Origin: Blastomyces gilchristii SLH14081
Taxonomy: Eukaryota; Ascomycota; Eurotiomycetes; Onygenales; Ajellomycetaceae
DNA length: 64,000 bases
NCBI RefSeq assembly: GCF_000003855.2
Contig: NW_003101682.1
Span: 2,202,374 to 2,266,373 of the forward strand
Reading direction: 5' to 3'
Shown here in pieces: positions 12,562 to 23,394 of the stretch. How positions within the stretch are numbered: the first letter of the stretch is position 1; each line of letters starts with the position of its first letter. The notes under the pieces were generated by a model. That model searched no databases and was not told where the DNA came from. It was given only the letters and a program-made list of their open reading frames with translations. The translations under genes were made by a program, and so were the position numbers.

Positions 12562-13142
12562 TACTCTTATATTATCAGTAGTCATAGCTATATTATACAT
12601 CAGATATATAATATTTATAAAATGAGAAGAAGTGTAATTATATGAATATCTTATATATCTAAGATGTCAGAACTCTCAGATCTTTCACTGATATTCTCTT
12701 TATAAGTTCTTATTACAGAGTCAGAGTAACTAATAAGTAAGCTTCTATTTAGAGACTTAGTATTCACTTAACTGATTATTTATTTCTTTATTTCTTATAT
12801 ATTGTTACATGTTCAGATATCTCAATAAGTAATCATTTTTAATAAGAAGATAATAAATATTTTTCAAGTGTAAAAGGTCTACACTAAATAGATCAGTATA
12901 ATATACAGATCTTATATAATAAAAGTGAAAAATGTTAGAGAAGAAAAAGAAAAGAGAAAGTGTAGAAATCAGTAATCAGAGTAAATATTTATATGCATAT
13001 AAGATAAAGCTTTAAGATAGAAGAATAGAAATTTCATAAGTTCTTTGACAGAGAATTAGTGACTGAGAATCAGAGCTTTTAGCAGAAATCTATGAAGTGT
13101 AATAAAATAGTCTATATAATTAATCAGATATAGCTTATTACA
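12562..13142 (-). mobile_element. G0: remnant of a gypsy copy (leader plus 5' LTR)
   Basis: Sequence 12562-12868 repeats the gag start and leader of G1/G5. An LTR of 274 bp follows at 12869-13142, ending in a heavily mutated U3 (TGTAATAAGCTATATCTGAT in reverse complement). No pol is present here; the rest was presumably separated by the G1 insertion. It borders the AT-rich flank of the gene island. Confidence 0.75.
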
Positions 13143-13785
13143 AATATATATTATATATTATTAAAAATAATAATTCTTATATAAATATATTATAATTTAA
13201 TAAATATTAAATTATTTTATATAAGAATTCTATATTTTAATTTTTAAGAATTTCTTTATTTTTTTATTATAATTTTTTTTTATAAACTATAAGTGAAATT
13301 TTGAAAATTCTTGAAATTTTAAATTTTGAAAAATAATTTATTAAATATAAATATATTTAAATGATTTGATATAATAATTTATTTAAATTATAATTTTAAA
13401 GTATAAATAAGACATAGTTATTACAAAAATAGTATTTTAAAATATAAAATTTTATATAAAAATTTAAATAAATTAATAATAAATAAGAATTTGAAGATAA
13501 AATTTTATATTTTATTAAAAATATATATAATCTATAAGATATTTAATTTTCATGTGAAAATAATTTATATTTATAAATATATTTATAAATATAGACTGTG
13601 TATTTTATTTTAAAATAGTATTTTAAAAAGCTTAATAAATTAATAATTATATGTTATTTTCTCATAGAAATTTAATATAATATAATATATATCTACAAAT
13701 TATCATTCTGTTTTTTAACATAGTTTTAAATAAATATTCATTGAGATATGAATATTTGAAGTTGATTGTAATTGATTTACAAAGG
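13143..13785. other. Extremely AT-rich flank of the gene island, no gene seen
   Basis: Nearly all A/T with long A and T runs; no CpG, no open frame and no match to other repeats in the window that I can see. Composition switches sharply at about 13783 (AAGGCGAGCATTAGGTGG). It may be an old, fully mutated repeat. Confidence 0.6.
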
Positions 13786-13995
13786 CGAGCATTAGGTGGA
13801 AACGAGCGTTAGGTGGTTGATTACGTTAGTCGGAGCAGGAATTATTTGGTCGGCAACAATTCGTAGCAACAAAGAATGAAAAAATAAGAAATATATATCG
13901 ACGTAGTTATCTCCAATTACATCCTACCTTTGTCCTCTCCCTTCTTGTTTTGTTGTAATACTTCTGATTAAATCTTTCGTTTCCTACAATCATAT

Positions 13996-14536
13996 ATGTT
14001 CCTCCGCCGGACCGCATTTAGCAGAAGCTGCCTCCATATCCTCCGTCACCAGAGACCGTTCCACTTCACAGCAAGCGCCCACAGCGCTGTCAACGCCGCC
14101 ATGGCAGATACGGCAAATACATCGGGCGTCACTGTAGCATCTCTCAAAGACACACTGATCGCCAAGCTAGACGCTCAGCATGTGGAAATTGAAGATATGT
14201 CTGGTACGATCAGAGCTTCTTTAAATCAAAAACTAAAACCCCTCTCTGACCCTCCCTCTCCCTTCCGCTCTCTCACCGCATCTACAATAATCACCGGCTG
14301 GATATATATATATATACTAAGAAACTAACCGCGATTTTCCGCTACATATAGGAGGCTGCGGCCAGGCTTTCCAAGCAATCATAGTTTCCCCGCAATTCGA
14401 TAAGAAAACCACGCTCGCAAGACACCGGCTCGTCAATTCCGCGCTTAAGGCGGAAATTGCGGCTATCCATGCCTGGACGCCCAAATGCTACACACCGGAA
14501 CAGTGGGAGAACGTACTGAAGGAACAGCAGTCTTAG
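13996..14536 (+). CDS. BolA-like protein, probably mitochondrial (2 exons, 130 aa)
   Basis: Exons 13996-14203 and 14352-14536; the 148-nt intron has GT (14204), branch-like CTAAC at 14325 and AG (14350-14351). Splicing joins MSG to GCGQAF, restoring the family's SGGCG block. BolA proteins partner monothiol glutaredoxins in Fe-S cluster delivery. Visible: Arg/Ser/Phe-rich leader (residues 1-30) like a mitochondrial presequence; BolA fold about 46-125 with GGC72, the R93-H-R-L-V-N block, conserved His in IHA (109) and C-terminal TPEQW. The first ATG has a weak context, whereas M36 (14101) sits in GCCGCCATGG, so leaky scanning could give a 95-residue cytosolic form. Cys72 in the loop is as in BolA2/3, while TPEQW recalls BolA1; I leave the subfamily open. 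It converges with the peroxiredoxin gene, 431 bp apart. Confidence 0.9.
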
Positions 14537-14967
14537 TTCGGGCGGGGGTTCATTTTAGAGAGAGAAATATATATCTGGATGCACATCTCGAGCAAGGATT
14601 GGTGTCACATATGCGGACACAGGTGTACTATGGAAGATTGGAAGGGCGAACTACTTTGGGATAACCATTTACCCTCCCCGTCCGCCTCCTCGTTAGTTTT
14701 TATTCATGTTCTTGTTTTACTATGATACACATGGGTTCCGGCGTTTTGAATTATTTTTCCTTGCCACCATGACCGACACGCGGGGGATCGGACGGGAGCT
14801 TTGCAAATTGAGAGGAGAATATTTGCATTTTCTAGGTTAGTTATTGAAATGCGTATTTTGTTTAAATATATAAGCGCTACTCTTCATTATGGTACATGCA
14901 CCCGTATTTCCTTAGATAATAGAACGGGAATCCGTCATAAAAAGTTCAAAAGTCTTGTCACTCCTCT
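14537..14967. other. Convergent intergenic region between the BolA and peroxiredoxin genes
   Basis: Holds the 3' ends of both genes. CpG-containing, ordinary composition. No gene, repeat or RNA recognised; short open frames here are chance. Confidence 0.7.
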
Positions 14968-16027
14968 CTATCCCAACACATTCTCCGCTTTCGACACTAC
15001 GGCGAGAGTTTGATCTTAGCATACTACTTCTTCTGTTTTTAAAAATTCGGGGAAAGATTGAGATATGCTTTTTGCTTTTTTCCTTACCATTAAGGCCAGT
15101 GTTATCCGGTTCGATAAAAGTCTTCTTAACCTTCCCGTCCTCAATCACCAAAACATACCGCTTGCTCCTGAGGTTCCCGAAAATAGCGCTTGCATCAAAG
15201 TCTAGATCCAGGGCCTTTGTGAATTCTCCCTTTGGATCTCCAAGGAATCGGATCTACAACATGTCAGTAGAGTTCGTCTAGTCAGATATAGTTAAACGAT
15301 TTAAAAAAAACATGTAAAAAAAGGGCACATATGCAGCGATTTGGAACATGTTACATACCCCGCTCTTCTGCTCTGGGTCGACCATCTTAGACCATGCACC
15401 CGTTCTGTATCACACAGCAGCCAAACGTTAGTTATCCATGTAAAGAGAGTTCGAGGGGGAAGTTTGTGGAGAGATAGCTTCCAATCCGTCGACAACGTTG
15501 AAGTGCTGTGGGAATATGACTGCTTACACAAATGCGTCATTGACGGAGACCACGAACACCTTACCCGCATCCTTCAGGTTCGGGTGATTGGCGAAGCCGG
15601 GAACATGTGCGGCGGAACATGCGGGGCCTATACGATATATTCATTAGACAAAACTCCAGTTGAGAGGGAAATGTAGAAGACTAGTGGAGGAAAGGGAGGT
15701 AGGGTTTTTAATCTCCAATCAAATGAAAAAGATTTTCAGAAATTTCAATCTTGAATCAGATATTTAGATGGCGTGTGAAACAAACCAATGAAGCAAATAG
15801 GAGGTGTACTTACTAAATGCACCGGGAGTTCCGATAATCAAACCTTTCCCCTGGAGCTCCTTTGCCAAATTGACCTTGTTTCCGGGTGAATTCTCGGTCA
15901 ACACTTCGAGGTCCGGCACTGCATCCCCAACCTTGACGAAGGCTGGCCGTGTGCTGTGGAAGAGCGCAACGGGGGGGCTGGCGCGGGGAATTGCAGTGGC
16001 AGCGAAACACCTGGTTGCGAACATCAT
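14968..16027 (-). CDS. Peroxiredoxin, Prx5/AHP1 (PMP20) type, mitochondrial leader (5 exons, 184 aa)
   Basis: Exons (minus strand): 16027-15814, 15627-15528, 15404-15359, 15253-15088, 14996-14968; introns 186, 123, 105 and 91 nt, all GT-AG, with CTAAC/CTGAC-like branch sites. Thiol peroxidase reducing hydrogen peroxide and organic hydroperoxides through a cysteine sulfenic acid. Residues 1-30 (two Met, then Arg/Ala/Ser-rich, ending FHSTRPAF) look like a mitochondrial presequence; the domain begins VKVGDAVPD. The active site is split by intron 1: TPGAFSPAC gives peroxidatic Cys75 with Pro68 and Ser72. Then VFVVSVNDAFV (95-105), a probable catalytic Arg at 149 or 152, VLVIEDGKV and the family C-terminus EPDNTGLNVSKAENVLG. 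The only other Cys is Cys7 in the leader, so it is a 1-Cys enzyme needing glutathione, glutaredoxin or thioredoxin as partner. Confidence 0.93.
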
Positions 16028-17759
16028 GAAAATACGGGATGTGATGGTATGTAATTAACTTCTTAGAGTTTGATGATAAAAAATCAAAAAGAACAAGCAA
16101 GGTGTTGTTGTTGTTGTGGTGTCTGGTTCCTGATCGTGAAAGGGCTAGATTGGGGGTTTGTTCGAGCATCGATGATGATATTGTTGTTGTCGTCGGTTGC
16201 TGGCGGGTCTGGGCGCGGACAAACTATCCTCAAACTGACTGCTCTTTTTTTAATTCATCGGCCAACGTCAACCAACACAGCATCGGCTGGGTTTGCAATT
16301 CACAGCAATGATGCATATCTTGAACAGACTCTATTCGCTATTTTCCTTATATTCGTATAAGCGTTTCCATTCTTTCAGGGAGTTTTTAGCGGTATGATTT
16401 TTATGAAGTTTGATTGAGACTGCCAGTGGCCCCCACCATGCATAGCCTAAGGTTGTGATTGTTGATCCTGATACGGGTAGAGTCATTCGACTCCTCATTT
16501 TTGCTATTCTACTTCGATCGCTGCTTAGGGACATGAACAGTACTCTAAGTCCTTCAAAGACGAGATAGTAAAGCTCCCCCCCTCCCCCTCGTCCCCCTTC
16601 CCCTCCACGATATCCTAAATGCAAAAAATCTCGTTTTGCCCATAGTTGCGGCTAAACTTTATCCCCTACACTATGATCAATTATCAAACCCTGGTTGTTG
16701 GATTGATTCACCATTGTGATAGCTGCAAGTGTCTCAAAAAAAGAAATTATTTCCCTGTCTATCGAGGCTATCAATGCTATCATACCATGAATTACCCTAT
16801 ATGATCGCCATAGAAGAGCACCACTTCTACGCCAAAGAAACCGGTATCCTGGATGTTGGCGCCATTTGAAAAAGCCACGCTGGTTTGGCACGGAATCCTT
16901 CTCCTTCAAGTATACGGAGTCGACTGCTTGAATTTCGAATTGAACCAATCTCTCTTCACAGAAGCCCCGTCCAATTCCCCGAGGAAAACGTGGTGCGGAG
17001 GTTTATGCCCTCATTTACTCGGAGTGCCGGGGCTAGATTCGTTGCTCAAATCGGGTTAAGCCATATGAGATGTATCGAAAGTCTTCTTGTGGCCAATGGC
17101 CATTTTCACTACCATACTATAGTTATGCGGTTTCGGCTTGGCGACCCCTCCACCCTGTCTATAGCCAAATAGACTTCGAGATTGGTGGTCCCTGAGGCCC
17201 CCTCCCGACGCCTTCTCCCTCAGCGATATCCAAGAAAGTTAACCAATTTGGAAGCCAACGTCAAGTTCGAACAGCCACTAGTGCAGTCGCGCAGACCCGG
17301 GATAAAGGATAGGCGCCCACATTTTCTGTTTTGTTTTTCTCCTGGTGTCAGCCTCTGTTCATCTGCGATGTTTCTTTTTTTGTCCCATCTCAAATGTGAG
17401 GAGGAATCGAAGAACGAAAGGAGCAGTGGAAAGAAAAACACTCAAGGAGATCCTGTTCAATCCAACATTAAAAATAAAAAGAAAGGGAAAAAATGGCAAA
17501 AACGAGAACTCGTAAAAATCTACTCACGACAGGAGGAAATGAAATGAGTGATTTTGAACCAGTTTCCTACTTTCATTGCGCCTAAATGGTGGACACACAG
17601 ACCCTCCCATCCCGAGTCTCTTGCACTAAGTTAACCCAGCTGACCATTGGAACGACCATATCGCCCTTTCCCAGCCTTTTCTTTAGCGTCATTAATCGAT
17701 CGTCGCCCTATCTTACTCCTGGCCGCATGTTTGTTCGATGTTCGAAATTTTCTGTCCCG

Positions 17760-17790
17760 GTGCATGATCCAGTGCATGATCCCGTGCATG
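17760..17790. repeat. 12-bp tandem repeat (GTGCATGATCCM), about 2.6 units
   Basis: GTGCATGATCCA, GTGCATGATCCC and a partial GTGCATGG follow one another directly. Confidence 0.8.
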
Positions 17791-17816
17791 GTGACTGTAC
17801 ACTATGTGGAGATTTC

Positions 17817-17841
17817 ATAATAATAATAATAATAATAATCG

Positions 17842-17880
<39 letters not shown>

Positions 17881-17881
17881 A
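17817..17881. repeat. Compound microsatellite (TAA)n then (TCA)n
   Basis: About eight TAA units (17817-17839) are followed by CG and about thirteen TCA units (17842-17881). Non-coding; expected to vary in length. Confidence 0.9.
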
Positions 17882-19454
17882 TTTAGGGAACAGGGTAAAT
17901 CTGAGAAAGCATGAAATCGATATATCGAGTCAATCTACTCATGGTTGTGTGGGGTATCCTGTTTACCGGGTAGCCCCTGCATGTAGATAGAATAAGTCTA
18001 CGGAGTACTGTGAGACGAGTGATATACCGTGCATGCATGAATCATTATTAATGACATCACTGTGCAGACGGGGGACACTTCCAAGCATTCCATAGAACCC
18101 TCGGTATGCTCCGTGTAGGTGAGCCGGTTCCAATCATCTAAGACGTCGAATAGATGTCTGTATCTGCCCGAGAAAATACTTCGATGCAAGCTACGTATCT
18201 TCAAGCGCTCTTATACAAGTGTGAATGACGCATCATACCGCCGCGGATATGCATTGATATGCAATTCCGAGTACATTACATGTATGCAGCGGATTACCTG
18301 GAGGAGGATCATCGTTATTCGGTGACCTAAAGAGCTGCTTGCTCCCTTGTGTTCACCTTCAGCATGCAGGTATGTGTAAAATTGCAATATGTTTTTTCGT
18401 TGAATAAAGATTGCTCGTTCGAGGGCCAAGGAAATTTCTCACTCCCATGTACGGTCCTGGCTCACCCTCAACCTACCGTACCTGCAAACATTCTCAAAAC
18501 AGTCACTCAAGTTTCAACAACATTGGAACTATGAAGGTATTGCAAAAGGAGGGAAGGAGAGGATTCACAGAATGTGCTGCTCAATCACTCACTCTTGAGC
18601 ATGCTGTTCTACCCGCCTTTCCAGATGTATCCCCAGCCAAGTTATGTTTCCCCAGATTTTATAAATTGGCAATAGGTTTATGACCCTTGCTTAAATGGGC
18701 CCCTTACTGATGGAGGCGGAGTGGAACTTCTTATTACTCAGACATATACTAGGTTCACGCGTTTTCGTAAATAGCAATCCCCTCTCCCTGAGTGATACGA
18801 GGAGAAAATAGAAACGGGAGTTTACAGATCCCAAGCTCATTATGAGAAGAGGAGGAGAGTAAAGAGAAGAAAGTCTAATCATCACTCTCTTCAGTGATCC
18901 AGATTGATTGAGTGAAAGTTGATAGAAGTGTGATATTTTACATCAATTTTCTTAATTAAATATTGAGAGAATTGAGTATGAGGAAATATCTTCATGAAGA
19001 TTATTATTATTATTATTATTCTTCAATTATAGATGTATACAGTCAGAGACTATAATATTTACCTGAAAACTTTTACTTCTCAGAGTTTTTCTAATATCTA
19101 TAAAGTTAACTATTATACATTTATCAATTTAAAATATGCAAATCAGAAAATTTCAGCTCAGAATATAAAAACTCTTTATAAATTGTAGTATTTTAGCATC
19201 TTCTGATACTTTGAAATTATTTAGAAATATCATGATAAAAGAAAAGAGAACAGAGTCTCAAGTAGAGTCTTAAGAAGAGATAGATAGAAAAGAATAGAAA
19301 AGAAAAGAAAGAAAAAAGTACAGTAAAGAGAGACTATAATAAAAATAAAAATATTAAAAGATTTACAGAACAAGATCTCTGCAGTTTACATCTTAAGCTA
19401 TATACATATTTTAACATTCTATATAACTGACTGCTGTCTCTGTTCTCTCAGACT

Positions 19455-20343
19455 AGACTAGCTGCTGAGATTATGAATTTCATATTTAATCTTTATTACT
19501 ATTATTATTATCATTCTTTCATTATACTTATATGCAAGCGAAGTTTATGATGAGCCCTTGTGTGATGTTAAATACAGGCTAAGTGTTGATTATACAGAAG
19601 GAAAAACAGGGGTTGAGACCATGCCAGGATACCGGAAACTTAGAAAATACAAGGAGGGGACAATTAATTACATGCAACAATACCTTCTCATTCCGGGAAA
19701 AAAGAGCAATTGGTTGAAGTAATTTGTCCCCCTTTGTATTAATTAGAATTTTGAGAGGCTTAAGTTTCGGATTTAATGATTCCTCTCAGGGTTTGGAATC
19801 CAACATGCCTGGGTTTTCCCCGCCAGGATGTAATCGGAGGGTTGTATAAATCATTAATCCACGAAGAATCCCATTTATCCTCATTTATCCTGGTTCCATA
19901 CCATTCTGGATGAAGATCCCGGCTGGAACTAGGTATTAAAAAAAACATAACAAAGTAACTAATATATCAGGATCTTAAATGAAATCATTACTAGAAAAAT
20001 GAGAAAGTAATCTTATTTAGTCTTATTAGTCTCATCTATATAAGTGACTATTTTAGACATTTAAGGTTTTTTTTAGACTATTTTTAATTTTTTAAAAAGT
20101 AACACTTTTTAATAACACTTAAATAAGATTTAAAGTCATTTAAAGCAATAAAAATAATTTAAATTAAGAAGTGAAAATTATAATCTTATTTAAAAAATAT
20201 AATAAGAGTAGATAGTAAGTCTCACTGAAACAGTATAAGACTACTATTTAATTTTAAAACTGTATAATAAGATTAGTTAAATTGAAAATAAAACTATTAA
20301 ATATTCTGATTCTGGTTTCAGACACAGTTATATAATGAGTTTA
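19455..20343. mobile_element. M2: second copy of the TIR element, with SINE-I inside
   Basis: Aligns with M1 on both sides of a SINE-I insertion. Flanked by TCTCAGACT at 19446-19454 and 20344-20352. Starts AGACTAGCTGCTGAG, matching AGACTGGTCGCTGGG of M1. The right end is strongly AT-mutated. Confidence 0.75.
19493..19872 (-). mobile_element. SINE-I copy 1 (about 380 bp)
   Basis: Minus orientation, nested in M2 between related flanks ATTTAATCT (19484-19492) and ATTTATCCT (19873-19881). It matches the copies at 49084-49461 and 63263-63641. It is clearly richer in G+C than the M2 around it, so it is the youngest layer or has escaped mutation. The sense 3' end is an (AAT)-type tail. Confidence 0.8.
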
Positions 20344-21370
20344 TCTCAGACTGACTTTAAAGATTATTATTTTCTCTAAAGAGCTGCTACTCAGCTAGCT
20401 TCTGTAACTAGCTTACTTATAAATGAAATTCTTACTAAGAATAATATTAGAGCTACTTAATTCTAGTTAAGTCTTTAATCTTCTAACTATTAATCTCAGT
20501 ATTTCAGTCTATTAATTAACTATTATAATCTTGTTTATACTAATTACTTATCAAAAGTATCTAAATCTTAGCTTATCTAGATTCTTACTAGATCTGAGAT
20601 ATTCTAATTAGATAGTTTTTAAATATTAATTTTCTGAAAGTAAGTATCTAAAGTGAGAAAAATAAGATCTAATTAATTAATTTTAATAATAATTTATTAT
20701 TCTGTAAACATTCTAAATCTTAATTACTCTAGTACTAATCTAACTTAAAGTGTCTGAAAGACTGTTAATTCTAAGATTAATAAGAATTAGTACTTAGAAA
20801 CTTCTGTAATGAATATTTTAAACTTAATAATAATTTACTATAGTGCATCTGAGAGTCTCTAATACTATTTTATAACTTAACAGTGAAAGCTGTGATTAAG
20901 ATAACTCTTACAGGGTTCAAATCTACTATCTCTTAACATTCATTTTCTGAGAGAAAGACTGTCAATTGAGACTTCATAATAGCGTAGTTAATTACTACGC
21001 CATCAGATCATCTTTATAAAGAGAAAGACTGAAATCTTTAATAAATTTACAAATAAGTAAATTATTTAAAAAAGAAGAGTATGAGCAGTATTTAGAAAGA
21101 ATTTTTAAAATCAGAATAGAAAGTTCAATTCTGATTTATTTAAATAACTTAAAAAATAAGAATTTGAATAAATTAAGCACAGAAATTATCTATACTGAAG
21201 ATAATATTAAGTTTATTTCAGATTTATCAAATTTAAAAAATGAAATTAAAGTGTTTAATACTAAATACCTTATGATAATAAAAGCTTCTAAATTGATTGA
21301 AATAAAGTCTTATAAAAAAGCTGATTTAAAAAAAAGATACAATATTTTTAAACAGTTAAACTTTAAGTGA

Positions 21371-21540
21371 TTATATGAGTATATATCAAATTATGATTAA
21401 AATATCTAATAATTTTATTATTAAATTGATTAATCTCAGTATATAATACTGAAACTAGATAGTAATTTTATATAGTTTCAGTGAAATCAACTATCTAGTT
21501 TTAATTACATTTTTAAAATAAGATTATAATTTTCACCTCT
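21371..21540. other. Unassigned AT-rich segment between LINE fragments
   Basis: Contains an imperfect inverted repeat, AACTAGATAG near 21451 and CTATCTAGTT near 21492. No coding signal and no match seen elsewhere in the window. Confidence 0.5.
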
Positions 21541-22930
21541 TAATCTTTGATTTATTTTATTGTTTTAAATGAGTTTAAATTCAATCTTATCTGTTTTATT
21601 TGCAATATACACTGCATATCTATTTAAGAATAGAAAGACGAAAATAGTAAGATTTTCAAGCTATGTAGATAATATTAATTTAGTTTACAATTTAAAAATA
21701 ATTAAAAACAATTTAAAAATAATTGAAAAAGTAGTAAATAAAATTGTTCTTAAAGTAGATATCAATCAAATTCAATTTAATATAAATAAAACTAAGTTAA
21801 TTCACTTTTTAATTAAATTTAATAAGAAAAAACGGCCTGGTGACGTAGTAGTTAACTACGCTACTATAAAGTCTCAATTAATGACCTTTTCTCTGAGAAA
21901 TGAATGTTAAAAGAGAGTAGATTTAAATTCTGTAAGAGTTATTTTAATCACAGCTTTCACTATTAAGTTATAAAACAGTACTGAGAATCTCTGAGTATAC
22001 TATAGTAAATTATTATTAAGCTTAAGATATTCATTCTAAGAGTTCTCAGATACTAATTCTTACTGATCTTAGAGTTAACAGTCTCTCAGATACTTCAAGT
22101 TAGATCAGTATTAAAGTAACTGAGATTTAGAATATCTGTAGAATAGTGAATTATTATTAAACTTAACTAATTAAATCTCATCTCTCTCACTTTAAACACT
22201 TACTTGCAGAGAATTGAAATTTAAAAACTATCTAATTAGAACATCTCAGATTTAATAAGAATTTAAATGAGATAAGATTTAGATACTTTTAATAGATGAT
22301 TAGTGTAAGTAAGACTGTGACAGTTAATTAATAGACTAAAATACTGAGATTAACAGCTGAAAGATTAGAAACTTAACTAGAATTGAGTAGCTCTGATATT
22401 ATTCTTAGTAAGAATCTCACTTATAAGTAAGCTAGTTACAGAAGCTAGCTCAGTGATAACTCTTTAGAGAGAATGATAATCTCTGAAGTAAGTCTGAGAG
22501 AACAGAGGCAGTGATCAGTTATATAGAGTGTTAAAATATGTATATTACTTAAGATGTAAACTGTAGAGATTTTATTCTGTAGTTTTTCTTTTCTGTTCTT
22601 TTCTATCTACTTATTTAATATGTCTATCTTTAAGAGCGTGTTCTTATTTCTTTTATCATGATATTTTTAAATGATTTTAAAGTATCAGAAGATGTTAAAA
22701 TACAGTAATTTATAAAGAGTTTTTATATTCTGAGCTGAAAATTTCTGATTTTGCATATCTGAAATTCATAAATGTATAATAGTTAACTCTATAGATATTA
22801 GAAACACTCTGAGAACTAAAAGTTCTTAGATAGATATTATAGTCTCTGACTGTATACATCTATAATTGAAGAAGAAGAATAATAATAATAATAAGAAAAA
22901 ATTACATTTAACTCTTTTAAATAAAGAGAT
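21541..22930 (+). pseudogene. LINE fragment L4b: reverse transcriptase region, split by SINE-II
   Basis: 21569-21832 carries the RT catalytic region with the block SSYVDNINLVY (the YxDD box, one Asp now Asn). After SINE-II copy 2 the frame resumes at 22902 (LTLLNKEI in related copies) and fades by about 22930. In the element RT precedes RNase H; here the RNase H fragment (L4a) comes first, so L4a and L4b are separate or rearranged fragments. 22931-23069 is unassigned AT-rich DNA. Confidence 0.75.
21833..22889 (+). mobile_element. SINE-II copy 2, complete (1,057 bp)
   Basis: Flanked by a perfect 12-bp target duplication AATAAGAAAAAA (21821-21832 and 22890-22901, sharing AAT with the tail). 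The head CGGCCTGGTGACGTAGTAGT resembles a tRNA A-box region and AGATTTAAATTCTG near 21926 a decayed B box. A body of about 0.6 kb follows. From about 22586 the sequence matches the LINE 3' UTR through the hairpin to the (AAT)n tail. No coding frame. Confidence 0.85.
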
Positions 22931-23080
22931 TATATCAGATTATATATTCTGACTAATTAATTCTTTCATTATATAACTTCTCACAAGCTAGTAATTTTTT
23001 CAATTAAGTAAGCTTTACATTTTTCACAGGTTATGAAACTCATTTTATATACAAATACTATTAATTCATAATTTCTTATT

Positions 23081-23345
23081 CAATGATGTTAATCCCACCG
23101 CTCCACCACGAACTCGCCCGATTTTTCGAATAAGAACCCGCCGATAGATCCATCGAAAAGCCCTCGATCATACGAGCATTTTGACCCCATCGCCTACCGC
23201 ATACCCCGTGTGGTGGTGGAGATATCCAGCCAAATGTGAACCAGATGTTGTTCAAAACTCCTGTGTGGGATTATCCCCCATTCACCCCTATCACACCACA
23301 ACCCCGGGCCAAATTGCCATACAAATTGTAAGGTGAAGAGACCTA
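23081..23345 (+). other. GC-rich, unmutated head at the 5' end of L2
   Basis: About 265 bp with many CpG sites, between the 5' target duplication and AT-rich LINE sequence. No match seen in L1, which starts further in. A 45-codon open stretch without ATG (from 23102) shows no known motif. It could be the true LINE 5' end spared from mutation, or single-copy DNA joined at insertion. Confidence 0.65.
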
Positions 23346-23394
23346 GCCATATGCATCAATCTTCTTGATTTTGAAAGATCTCTGATCTGTAATT

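Larger units (their letters stand above)
16028..18930. other. GC-normal part of the gene island without a recognisable gene
   Basis: Holds the peroxiredoxin upstream region (with a short GTTGTT tract near 16102-16117), a pyrimidine tract at 16577-16606 and the microsatellites listed separately. Open frames up to about 130 codons exist on both strands (for example 17182-17547 and 17586-17990) but show no recognisable motif, have low-complexity or repeat-driven composition, and overlap other frames. I cannot exclude a short spliced gene or a decayed one. Composition becomes AT-rich at about 18900. Confidence 0.6.
19000..21009 (-). mobile_element. SINE-II copy 1 (tRNA-headed, LINE-tailed retroposon)
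   Basis: Minus orientation. (ATT)n tail and LINE-type 3' end at 19000-19330, body to about 20880, tRNA-like head ending at 21009 (GGCGTAGTAATTAACTACGC in the sense direction). A degraded B-box-like stretch is visible near 20918 (GGGTTCAAATCTAC on the plus strand). Flanks 18986-18999 and 21010-21024 are mutated versions of one LINE target. Net of M2 the element is about 1.1 kb. Confidence 0.75.
18931..21370 (+). pseudogene. LINE fragment L4a: ORF2 RNase H region, split by SINE-II
   Basis: 18931-18999 matches the LINE stretch just upstream of RNase H. It resumes at 21010 after a SINE-II insertion and continues into RNase H (21164-21370: TEDNIKFISDL, then a degraded NTKYLMIIKASKL). Heavily mutated, with many stops. 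It marks the right border of the gene island, so the island ends within about 30 bp of 18930. Confidence 0.75.

Noticed and set aside
16801..17172. Amidohydrolase-like start (IAIEEH) and open frames on both strands
   Set aside because: Only a handful of residues resemble the family; the frame stops after 22 codons and no continuation was found in any frame.
17182..17990. Two open frames of 121 and 134 codons in the island
   Set aside because: Lys-rich low complexity and a microsatellite (poly-Ile) drive them; no start context, motif or plausible splice structure.
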